64,000 bases of DNA. It comes from Pseudomonadota bacterium (lineage in GTDB: Bacteria > Pseudomonadota > Gammaproteobacteria > Steroidobacterales > Steroidobacteraceae). Position numbers and translations under genes: made by a program. The stretch spans positions 124,001-188,000 of the forward strand of contig JADIYJ010000027.1 in the NCBI GenBank assembly GCA_016705325.1, in the 5' to 3' direction. Positions within the stretch are counted from its first letter, which is position 1. Every line of letters begins with the position of its first letter. Shown piece by piece: positions 53,301-60,746 of this stretch. Below the pieces are notes generated by a model, which did no database searches, was not told the origin of the DNA, and saw only the letters and a program-made list of their open reading frames with translations.

Positions 53301-54606
53301 GGATCTCGTTGTAGCGCGCAAACAGCTCGTTGTACTGCGCCTGCGCGGCCAGGTACTCGTTGTTCGAGCCAAGGGTGAACACTTCGATGCCGGCCACTCC
53401 GACCCCGTCGCCGGGCGCGACTTCGCCCTTGGTCACGCCGCCGTGGATTTCGCCGGAGTTGACGACGTAGATGTCGCCGCCGAGACGGTAGTCGCCGGCC
53501 CGGCCCCGCGAGGTCCCGACCGAGATGCCGGTGGAGCCGTTGCCGATGTCGATGCGGCCGGAACTGCTGATCGACGCGGTCGCGGTGGTGGCGACGTGGA
53601 TGCCCGAGCTCCACTGGTCGACCTTGATGTCGCCGCTGTTGACGATTTCGGTGCCGCCGTCGCCGCGGGCGTAGATGCCGAAAGTCGCGCGTACCGGGCC
53701 GCCGAAGACCGGCGGCACCGAGGCAGCGCCCATGTCGATGTTGCCGCTGTTGTGGATGGAGATGGCGCCGCCGTCGTACTCCATGTCCAGCGTATTGACC
53801 TCGGCCGTGTACTCGTCGAGGGAAACGACTCCCGTGACCTGGCCGTACGCGTTGTAGGTGCGTTCGCCGACCGCGGTCTGGCCGGAGGAGTATGACGATT
53901 CGTAGACCTCGGTCCGCGCGTAGATGCCGGCGCGGAATTCGCCATCACCGGTCGAGGTGATGTCGCCGGAGTTCGTGACGTCGATCGACTGGCCCGCCGG
54001 GTTGAGCGCCCGAATCGCATGCCGGCCCGCAAAGTCGATCGCGCCGCCGTTGTCGATCGAGATCGTCGACTCGGCCGGATCGCGTGGCAGGATGACACTG
54101 TTGATGTTGCTGGTGAACCTGGCGGTGGGTATGTAGGCCGGATAGCCGTAGCCGTCGACGATGCGACTGCCAACATCGTCGTACAGCGGCACGAATCCGG
54201 CGTCGAACACGACGCTCTGCGTGTCGTTGACCAGCGCAGTGTCGAGGTCGATGGCGCCGGTGTAGACGTCGATGCCGATGCCGCCTGTCAGGTCGCCGGT
54301 GTTGATGACGGCGATGCTCTCCGCCGTGCTCGACAGCGGGATCGCGGTCAGGTCGGGGCCGACGGCGATGGCGTTGCCGTTGTTGAAATCGAGCTTGCGG
54401 CTGACCGGGGCGATCGACTCCGGCGTGCCGAAAGCCTTGCGCACGGCCTCGACGCTCATCCGCTCGCCGACCGGGAGGCGCAGGGCGCTGCGGACGGCCG
54501 CCTGCAGCCTGGCGGACTGCACTTCGGGCGTGGCTGCGTGCAGTGCCGGGGTCGCGGCGATCAGCGCGGTGGCCGCGGCGCCCAGCAGGGCGGTCTTTCT
54601 AGCCAT
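50365..54606 (-). CDS. Large autotransporter (type V) with repetitive passenger
   Basis: The 1413-residue product has a signal peptide ('TALLGAAATALIAATPALHA'). The passenger (about 100-1080) is a beta-helix of many N-x-G-x-I-x3-G-D-x-S-x-G repeats, e.g. 'NSGDIKVDQWSSGIHV', 'SGQGFIQLDPTASTAINV', 'GVITTGDNSSGMF'. The C-terminal 260 or so residues are the autotransporter barrel ('WRAGAGYRA'-like regions and a last strand ending 'VAVRYRW'). It is secreted and probably displayed on the surface; adhesin or biofilm roles are possible. ATG 54606 gives the signal peptide, the 15-codon extension to 54651 does not. TamA-TamB, present in this window, assist such proteins in other bacteria. Confidence 0.9.
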   Translation of the reverse strand: MARKTALLGAAATALIAATPALHAATPEVQSARLQAAVRSALRLPVGERMSVEAVRKAFGTPESIAPVSRKLDFNNGNAIAVGPDLTAIPLSSTAESIAVINTGDLTGGIGIDVYTGAIDLDTALVNDTQSVVFDAGFVPLYDDVGSRIVDGYGYPAYIPTARFTSNINSVILPRDPAESTISIDNGGAIDFAGRHAIRALNPAGQSIDVTNSGDITSTGDGEFRAGIYARTEVYESSYSSGQTAVGERTYNAYGQVTGVVSLDEYTAEVNTLDMEYDGGAISIHNSGNIDMGAASVPPVFGGPVRATFGIYARGDGGTEIVNSGDIKVDQWSSGIHVATTATASISSSGRIDIGNGSTGISVGTSRGRAGDYRLGGDIYVVNSGEIHGGVTKGEVAPGDGVGVAGIEVFTLGSNNEYLAAQAQYNELFARYNEILGEEAYPLFDIPKARLYDTTVVNQGHIELKDGGRGLLVSPAAGESTAVNSGTIIVGDGTSIPQNNFISHSAGIFHSNFSVDGRGPTVSINTATGIIVTGDDSAGISNLNIGGTSVAINEGSITVGNGTSTRIGGFSGEPYDRLIQSNGILSISAAQAMGRTAYAGNSGEITVGNLATGMFVSGQGFIQLDPTASTAINVNDGVITTGDNSSGMFTMGTNASSFNGGSITVGSRDLSAYQPHPVYTADEFAQLGFGVVSSGEALAEVVNYGEITTGDDTVGAAAKMYYAGFGLAAQVVQSGDGVITTGDRSAGVQVTGNYSAALLNEGRVTVGDDSTGIDLTAGSVTLGFGNTTPTVIDGALFASNAGIIETGDDSVGLRMTGASNDVAWSGRVISPPTPQIPYYHYVEVSGTEDIVGVSYLLNTGTIRTGTGSTAIEITGAADSTLGAQIFNVGTIQAGADGAGTAVRINASNDLDSTVVNVGSIAGDIVFGDGDDTLVNTQRLDDFGRVTETGNFTLNGSTIDFGGGNNRFEIDRGVLTITGGDNLFAGADVFLTAASIEARNGLADSTLTIDGNLSGSFTFGTDLTGTGADQLVVLGDVAAGSEMSFVLNPTEQLRGDVDFTLVSIEGQSGADAPVVAAVTGRFADSVLRAQAGFNQATGDVVVSARFGMGHMAIAATSATTMAQNWWLQSVESFDKRNMHKLAGAEDSGFAVWSTAFHEEGTIEPDNQLQDTSFDQKVSGLQAGIQWTRELGGGSFSVSPVFSYGDASANPNANVGSAKGRVTAYGLNANYKFDQGLYFDASWHAMSMETDFKTPGTASNATGETDADGDGFNLETGYAYGLKSGLTLVPQVQYSSVDVELDDFSSSDGVYRLTDVGGTASMLRAGVAVFKAFATANGFITPLADLSYLYASDGDSELRANGVLFANDTSGSGYRAEFGIAGRYKAWDITGRVGVSDTSVSDYTLSTNVAVRYRW

Positions 54607-55043
54607 GGAATTCGTCACAACGCAAGGCTTGCCAGGCAACCTGTTCGTCATACGCGCCTATCCCTTCCAGTTGGAGTCCGTTTGCGAAATGCATGCGTCG
54701 GCCGGCCGAACCGAATATCGATGTCACGCCGTCGGGCACGCGGGGGCCGGTTCAGCCCGCACCAGCCAGATGCGCTCGCAGATCCGGGCCGCCATTGCAG
54801 CGAACACTCTGGCGACGAGGTGGGTCGCCAGGCACGAGACGCCGGGCCAATTTGCGCGGGCGGATCGTGTAGAAGAACCTGCATGGAGTCCATCAGGGAA
54901 ACCCTGAGATTTGGCCTCGTCGCGCCGGCAGGCCCGGCCTCCTGACTGCGATCCGGCTCTCACCGCACGACGGCTGGCGCTACACTCGCGAGCAAACCAT
55001 GACGCCGGATGCCGGATGCCGGCTCGAAGACAGGAACACAGTG
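54607..55043. other. Divergent intergenic region between autotransporter and DUF1329 genes
   Basis: No coding frame with family character on either strand. It must hold both promoters, but no -35/-10 pair or operator stands out. An AGGA ribosome site for the DUF1329 gene is at 55030-55035. Confidence 0.45.
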
Positions 55044-56390
55044 ATGCGTCTGCCGAGACTGGTCGTGTTGATTGTCGCCCCGCTCGCGCTCGCGACGGTG
55101 CAGGTCGTCGCGGCCGCGGCGGATCTTTCCCGCCTCGGCAAGGACCTCACGCCGGTAGGCGCGGAACGAGCCGGCAATGCCGATGGCACGATTCCCGCGT
55201 GGGACGGCGGCCTCATGCAGCCCCCCGCCGGCTGGACACCGCAGCAGGGCTACGTCGATCCATTCCCGAACGACAAGCCGCTGTTCACGATCAATTCGAC
55301 GAACGTCGGCCAGTACGACGCGAAGTTGACCAAGGGACAGGCCGCGCTGCTGCGGAAGTACCCGCAGAACTTCCGCATGAACGTGTACCCGACGCGTCGT
55401 ACCGTCGGTTATCCGCAGGCCGTGATGGATCGTGTCATCGCGCAGGCAGGCAAGGTCTCGCTGCAGGGCTTCGGACTCAAGGACCTGAACGGCTCGACCA
55501 CGCCGTTCCCGATTCCCGCCACCGGCCTCGAGGCGATCTGGAACCACCTGGTTCGATATCTCGGCGGCGGCATCGTCCGCGCCGGACACTCGTTCCCGGT
55601 CCGGCCCAACGGCGACTTCTACAAGATCGGCTTTCGCTCGCAGCGCATCTACGCGCCGAACGTCGAGAACGTCGAGCCCAACCGGCTTTTCTACGCACTC
55701 GGCTATTTCACCGAGCCGTCGACCCTGCGCGGCACGATCTTCCTGGTGCACGAACCGGTGGATCAGGTCGCCGAGCAGCGCTCGGCGTGGATCTATAACT
55801 CCGGGCAACGCCGTGTGCGTCGCGCGCCGGATCTCGCGTACGATGGCATCAACGACGGCTCCGAGGGCATGCTGACGACCGACCAGGTCGACGGCTACAA
55901 CGGCGCGCCCGACCGCTACGACTGGCAGCTGCTTGGCAAGCGCGAAATCTACGTGCCGTACAACACGTACCGGCTTTCCGACAAGTCACTCAAGTACAAG
56001 GACATCGTCCAGCCGAAGTCGATCAATCCGGACTACATGCGCTACGAACTTCACCGCGTCTGGGTGGTGGAGGCGACGCTCAAGCCGGGCCAGCGCCACA
56101 TCTACGGCAAGCGCACGCTCTATCTCGATGAGGACAGCTGGTCGGTGCTGGCCGAGGACGCCTACGACACGCGCGGCGGCTTGTGGCGTGCTGCGATGCA
56201 CGGCCTGCTGCAGGCGTACGACGCGCAGGTTCCGTTCTACCGTTTCGGTATCTACCACGACCTCAACAGCGGTGGATACCTCGTCGGCGGCCTCGACAAC
56301 GAGGTCAAGGAACCGATCCAGTTCAACGCCCGGGCGAAGGTCGGGGACTTCCAGCCGGACGCGCTCCGGCGCCTGGGCGGAACCCTCTAG
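55044..56390 (+). CDS. DUF1329 family exported protein
   Basis: The 448-residue product has a signal peptide ('LPRLVVLIVAPLALATVQVV' with cleavage near AAAAD). The mature start 'LSRLGKDLTPVGAERAGNAD' with 'GTIPAWDGGL' is the signature of DUF1329, an outer-membrane lipoprotein-sorting-like family often found beside RND exporters or catabolic genes. 'YPQAVMDRVIAQAGKVSLQG' and 'RYELHRVWVVEATLKPGQRH' are also typical. Function is not known. ATG 55044 is chosen for the signal peptide. No RND gene is next to it here. It ends 11 bases before the direct repeat that bounds the RHS region. Confidence 0.88.
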   Translation: MRLPRLVVLIVAPLALATVQVVAAAADLSRLGKDLTPVGAERAGNADGTIPAWDGGLMQPPAGWTPQQGYVDPFPNDKPLFTINSTNVGQYDAKLTKGQAALLRKYPQNFRMNVYPTRRTVGYPQAVMDRVIAQAGKVSLQGFGLKDLNGSTTPFPIPATGLEAIWNHLVRYLGGGIVRAGHSFPVRPNGDFYKIGFRSQRIYAPNVENVEPNRLFYALGYFTEPSTLRGTIFLVHEPVDQVAEQRSAWIYNSGQRRVRRAPDLAYDGINDGSEGMLTTDQVDGYNGAPDRYDWQLLGKREIYVPYNTYRLSDKSLKYKDIVQPKSINPDYMRYELHRVWVVEATLKPGQRHIYGKRTLYLDEDSWSVLAEDAYDTRGGLWRAAMHGLLQAYDAQVPFYRFGIYHDLNSGGYLVGGLDNEVKEPIQFNARAKVGDFQPDALRRLGGTL

Positions 56391-56401
56391 CGCGCCATCG
56401 G

Positions 56402-56445
56402 TTCAGTCGAGCCCGAGCTGAAAGCCGGCGCCGAGGTCCTGCTTC
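56402..56445. repeat. Left direct repeat bounding the RHS region (copy of an lrp-like 3' end)
   Basis: Forty-four bases match 58389-58432 with two mismatches in the same orientation. That sequence is the last 14 codons and stop of the Lrp-like gene. The 1.9 kb between the copies holds the RHS remnants and the BrnT/BrnA pair. Confidence 0.8.
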
Positions 56446-56477
56446 CAGCCGCTTTACCTCGCTCGCAACCCCAAATA

Positions 56478-56493
56478 TGGTCGCTTTGGACCA
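56478..56493. promoter_or_regulatory. Operator palindrome 3 upstream of the RHS/SpvB-like gene start
   Basis: TGGTC-N6-GACCA, the same core as at 11223-11238 and 11263-11278, ends 36 bases before the start codon at 56530, nearly the same distance as palindrome 2 to the FlhC-like start (35 bases). Confidence 0.6.
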
Positions 56494-56529
56494 AATAACC
56501 ATAAATAGCTCGGCCCAAGGGGCAATTTC

Positions 56530-56718
56530 ATGCGACGAGCGGCCAGATTGGTATGCCTCGGCTGGACCGTGTTGGCGCTTTCAGGGATGGCCCAGGCGAC
56601 GGTCGGGCGCAAGGCCGGATCCTTCGACGTCAGTGCAGGTGGCGAGGCGGTGTACTCGATCCCGTTCGCAGCCCCGCCGCGGGTGCGGGGCCTGACGCCC
56701 GCGGTGCAAACCGTTTGA
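56530..56718 (+). pseudogene. N-terminal fragment of an exported SpvB/RHS-type protein
   Basis: Sixty-two codons: signal peptide 'LVCLGWTVLALSGMAQATVG' and then 'GSFDVSAGGEAVYSIPFAAP', which is the characteristic start of SpvB/TcdB- and RHS-type proteins (GxFxVS..GAAxYxIP). The frame stops after 'LTPAVQTV', where a full-length protein would continue for more than a thousand residues. RHS core pieces appear 650 bases later. It is the 5' end of a deleted or decayed RHS gene. Confidence 0.65.
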
Positions 56719-56790
56719 TGCGCCAGTGAGCGAAGTTGACGTGAGTGCCGGTTGCAGACTGAGTACATTCGGCACACACTTTGATATCCT

Positions 56791-57084
56791 GTGCCAGTGA
56801 AGCACTACGCGTGGGATCCGGCCAAGAACGAGAGGCTGAAGCGCGAGCGCGGCGTTTCGTTCGAAGACGTGGTGTTTCACATTGAAGCCGGTGACGAGGT
56901 GGACCTGCTCGAGCACCCGAATCAGCAGCGCTATCCCGGCCAGAGGATTTCGCTGGTCCTGATCGAGGGCTATGCGTATCTCGTGCCCTTCGTTGAATCC
57001 GAGACCGAGATCTTCCTGAAGACGATCATTCCGAGCCGCAAGGCCTCCAGACAGTACCTGGGTGAATCCGATGAACAAACTTGA
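56791..57084 (+). CDS. brnT: BrnT family toxin (type II toxin-antitoxin)
   Basis: The 97-residue product has the BrnT pattern 'HYAWDPAKNERLKRERGVSF' followed by EDVVF, 'HPNQQRYPGQRISLVLIEGY', 'LVPFVESETEIFLKTIIPSR' and KASRQY. BrnT is a RelE-like ribonuclease. The start is GTG 56791. The gene overlaps the antitoxin gene by 14 bases or more, the usual brnTA order (toxin first). An inverted repeat GTGCCG / CGGCAC (56745-56750 and 56770-56775) upstream may be the operator. Confidence 0.9.
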   Translation: MPVKHYAWDPAKNERLKRERGVSFEDVVFHIEAGDEVDLLEHPNQQRYPGQRISLVLIEGYAYLVPFVESETEIFLKTIIPSRKASRQYLGESDEQT

Positions 57085-57370
57085 TGCAGAAGAGAAGGAG
57101 ATTCTTGAGGCATTCGAATCCGGCAAGTTGAAGCCGGTGAAGAATCGCTCCCGCGAGTTGGCGCGCCATCGTAAGGTGGCCGCGGCGACATTCACCAAGG
57201 ACAGCCGGATCAACATTCGCATTTCCTCGAAGGATCTGCGCGCACTGCAGAAGCGGGCGTTGGCCGAGGGCTTGCCGTATCAGACGCTGGTGTCGAGCGT
57301 TCTGCACAAATTCGTCGAGGGACAGATGGTGGAGCAACCGGCTGGCAAAGGTTTGCAGCGGCCGAGCTGA
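57071..57370 (+). CDS. brnA: BrnA-type antitoxin (ribbon-helix-helix)
   Basis: The 99-residue product contains 'FTKDSRINIRISSKDLRALQ', 'KRALAEGLPYQTLVSSVLHK' and FVEG, the ribbon-helix-helix of BrnA/CopG antitoxins. It neutralises BrnT and probably represses the pair. ATG 57071 was preferred to the in-frame GTG 57062. The last residues (QPAGKGLQRPS) are likely read-in from flanking RHS DNA. Confidence 0.85.
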   Translation: MNKLDAEEKEILEAFESGKLKPVKNRSRELARHRKVAAATFTKDSRINIRISSKDLRALQKRALAEGLPYQTLVSSVLHKFVEGQMVEQPAGKGLQRPS

Positions 57371-58140
57371 CGCGCCAGTCCGGCACCGGCGGCGAGTCGA
57401 GCAACGTGCAGAACCTGAGCTACCTCTGGGACACGGCCGGCAACTTGAGCAACCTCCAGATCTGCTCCAGTCGATCACCGAGACGTTCAGCCACGACGCG
57501 CTCGATCGACTGACGCTCGCCTCCGGTCCCGCCGGGCAATCCACCGCGATTGGGTACGATGCGATCGGCAACATCACCTCGAAGACCGGCGTGGGCAGCT
57601 ACACCTACCACGCGACCAGGAAGCACGCCGTGATCAGCGCGGGTGGCGCAAGCTTTTGTTACGACGGCAATGGCAACCTGACGAGTCGCAGCGGCGCGAC
57701 CGTCAGTCGGTCGAGCTACAACCTGCCGACCTGCATCGGCGATCCGATCGGCTACTCGGCGCAGTTCTGGTACGCGCCGGACCGCTCGCGCTGGAAACAG
57801 GTGAGCAGCTACTCCGGCAGCACCGAGACCACGCTCTACGTCGGCGGGCTGCTGGAGAAGCTCACCACGCCTACGCGAACGCACTGGAGCATTTGATTGC
57901 GACGCCCTCGGGCCAGATGCAGTTCATTCGCCGCAGCGACGGCACCAAGCTGGCAGGGTGCACCCAGCAGCGCCGAGTGGCAGGCGATCGCCGACACCAC
58001 GCGCCGCGGCTACACCGGGCACGAGCAGATCGACAACGTGATGGTCGTGCACATGAACGGGCTCGCGCTCGATCCCGTCATCGGAAGGTTCGAGCCCGCA
58101 AATGACTCGACTTACCAGTTCGGCACGAAACCAACTTGAA
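57371..58140 (+). pseudogene. RHS/YD-repeat core remnant
   Basis: In shifting frames the segment reads 'LSYLWDTAGNLSNLQ', 'ETFSHDALDRLTLASGPAGQ', 'IGYDAIGNITSKTGVGSYTY', 'FCYDGNGNLTSRSG' and, after another frame change near 57885, 'RGYTGHEQIDNVMVVHMNGL' and DPVIGRF. These are YD repeats and the end of the RHS core, just before the variable toxin tip. At least two frame changes and no tip domain mean no functional RHS toxin can be made. Confidence 0.85.
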
Positions 58141-58388
58141 CCAACTCGGGACTTCCAGTGATTCGGGTATTCGAGTCAGACCGGGAATGCCCATTACTGT
58201 TCGTTAACTAATGACTAAAAAGGGCGTTATCAGTCTTCAAATTGTCGACGGAGGAGATCACCATGCCGTGCCCGCTCGACGCATCAAGGCACGCGCAGTC
58301 GGTCGCCCGTTGGCCGGTGATGACGCTGCTCCGACCGCAAACCACTGCTCTCGCCACCGAGACTTCAGAACTTCCTCAGCCGTACCAA

Positions 58389-58432
58389 TTCAGTCGAGCC
58401 CGAGCTGAAATCCGGCGTCGAGGTCCTGCTTC
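58389..58432. repeat. Right direct repeat bounding the RHS region
   Basis: Forty-four bases nearly identical to 56402-56445 (two mismatches). It forms the 3' end of the Lrp-like gene on the reverse strand, including its stop codon. Confidence 0.8.
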
Positions 58433-58668
58433 GAATAGACCTTGAAGGAGATCAGCGTCTCCGAACCCGTGATCCCGGGCAGCTTGCGCATCTTCTCGCT
58501 GATGACGCGCGCCAGGTCTTCATTCTCGCGCACGCGCACCAGCGCGACGAGGTCGTACTGGCCGGCCACCGAGAACACCTCGCTCACGCCTTCGAGTTCG
58601 GCCATCGTCTGTGCCAGCTCAGGCACCTTGTCGGTCTCGGCCTTGATCAGGACGACGGCGGTCACCAT
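58390..58668 (-). CDS. Lrp/AsnC ligand-binding domain protein (no DNA-binding domain)
   Basis: The 92-residue product is a stand-alone RAM/AsnC ligand-binding domain: 'TAVVLIKAETDKVPELAQTM', 'VFSVAGQYDLVALVRVREN' and 'PGITGSETLISFKVYSKQDL'. There is no HTH. Such short proteins bind amino acids or modulate other Lrp proteins. Its last 14 codons are duplicated at 56402-56445, marking it as the target of the RHS-region insertion or duplication. Confidence 0.88.
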   Translation of the reverse strand: MVTAVVLIKAETDKVPELAQTMAELEGVSEVFSVAGQYDLVALVRVRENEDLARVISEKMRKLPGITGSETLISFKVYSKQDLDAGFQLGLD

Positions 58669-58680
58669 GGGGAGCCTCAG

Positions 58681-58772
58681 AGGAAGTGATTAGTGAGTAG
58701 TGAGTAGTGAGTAGTCGGAGCGGATTCTAGCCCCAACCATCGATCACTAATCACCAATCACTACTCACTTCC
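58681..58772. repeat. Pair of AGGAAGTGA-type repeats in inverted orientation
   Basis: Copy one (58681-58714) reads AGGAAGTGATTAGTGAG with further GTAGTGA units; copy two (58741-58772) is inverted. Both resemble 42468-42501. The pair could form a hairpin between the Lrp-like start and the maiA 3' end. Confidence 0.6.
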
Positions 58773-58775
58773 TCT

Positions 58776-59450
58776 TCACTTCCCTTCCGCGTCCAGCTGT
58801 ACCTCCGGCCGGGCCGACCGGAATGCCGGCGTACCCTCGAGGTGCGCGCAGATCGCGACAAGCCGCGGATACGGCGCGACATCGACGCTGAAGCGGCGTG
58901 CGTTGTACATCTGCGGCACCAGGCAGACGTCTGCGAGGGTCGCGGCGTGGCCGAAGCAGAAGCGCTGCTGGCCGGCCTCGGCCGGGACGCCGGGTATCGA
59001 ACCGACCCAGCGCTCGAGCCCCGCGAAACCACGCCCGATCCAGTGCGCCACCCAGCGGTTGACCGCGGCGTCGTCCGCACCGAATTCACGGCGCAGGTAA
59101 CCCATGATCGGCAGGTTGTTGAGCGGATGCGTATCGCAGGCGACGACCATGGCCATGCCGCGGACGATCGCGCGGTCCCGCGCCGAGCCCGGCAGCAGCT
59201 GCGGCTCTGGATGGATCTCGTCGAGGTATTCGCAGATGGCGAGCGATTGCGGGATGACGAAGCCGTCGTCAGCCAGCGCAGGGATCAGTCCCTGCGGATT
59301 GACCGCGAGGTAATCCGGCTTGCGCTGCTCGCCGCCGTCGCGCAGCAGGTGCTTCGGCACGGACTCGTAGTCGAGGCCCTTGAGTGCCAATGCGATGCGA
59401 ACGCGAAACGCGGCCGAACTGCGCCAGTACGTGTACAGCCGGAATGTCAT
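58776..59450 (-). CDS. maiA: Maleylacetoacetate isomerase (zeta-class GST)
   Basis: The 224-residue product begins 'FRLYTYWRSSAAFRVRIALA', the zeta GST motif (SSxxxRVRIAL), with glutathione-site residues 'VNPQGLIPALADDG' and 'IPQSLAICEYLDE'. It isomerises maleylacetoacetate to fumarylacetoacetate in tyrosine degradation. The adjacent FAH-family gene, 19 bases upstream on the same strand, supplies the next enzyme type. ATG 59450 was chosen; the upstream open frame lies in the FAH gene. Confidence 0.93.
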   Translation of the reverse strand: MTFRLYTYWRSSAAFRVRIALALKGLDYESVPKHLLRDGGEQRKPDYLAVNPQGLIPALADDGFVIPQSLAICEYLDEIHPEPQLLPGSARDRAIVRGMAMVVACDTHPLNNLPIMGYLRREFGADDAAVNRWVAHWIGRGFAGLERWVGSIPGVPAEAGQQRFCFGHAATLADVCLVPQMYNARRFSVDVAPYPRLVAICAHLEGTPAFRSARPEVQLDAEGK

Positions 59451-59469
59451 CTGCCTGCTCCCGGGTCGT

Positions 59470-60732
<1,263 letters not shown>

Positions 60733-60746
60733 GAGCCTGCAGCGCG

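Noticed and set aside
49048..53895. A 1615-codon open frame on the forward strand, antisense to the autotransporter and receptor genes
   Set aside because: Its translation is low-complexity (Asp/Val/Arg/Ala) and mirrors the codon bias of the reverse-strand genes, which carry signal peptides, repeats and a barrel. It is a GC-bias shadow.
50365..54606. Passenger repeats of the autotransporter as a CRISPR-like or tandem DNA repeat
   Set aside because: The repetition is at protein level with varied codons and lengths; there are no equal-length spacers.
56402..58432. Direct repeats as att sites of a prophage or integrative element
   Set aside because: No integrase, tRNA target or phage gene is seen within or near; reported only as a bounded region of unknown origin.
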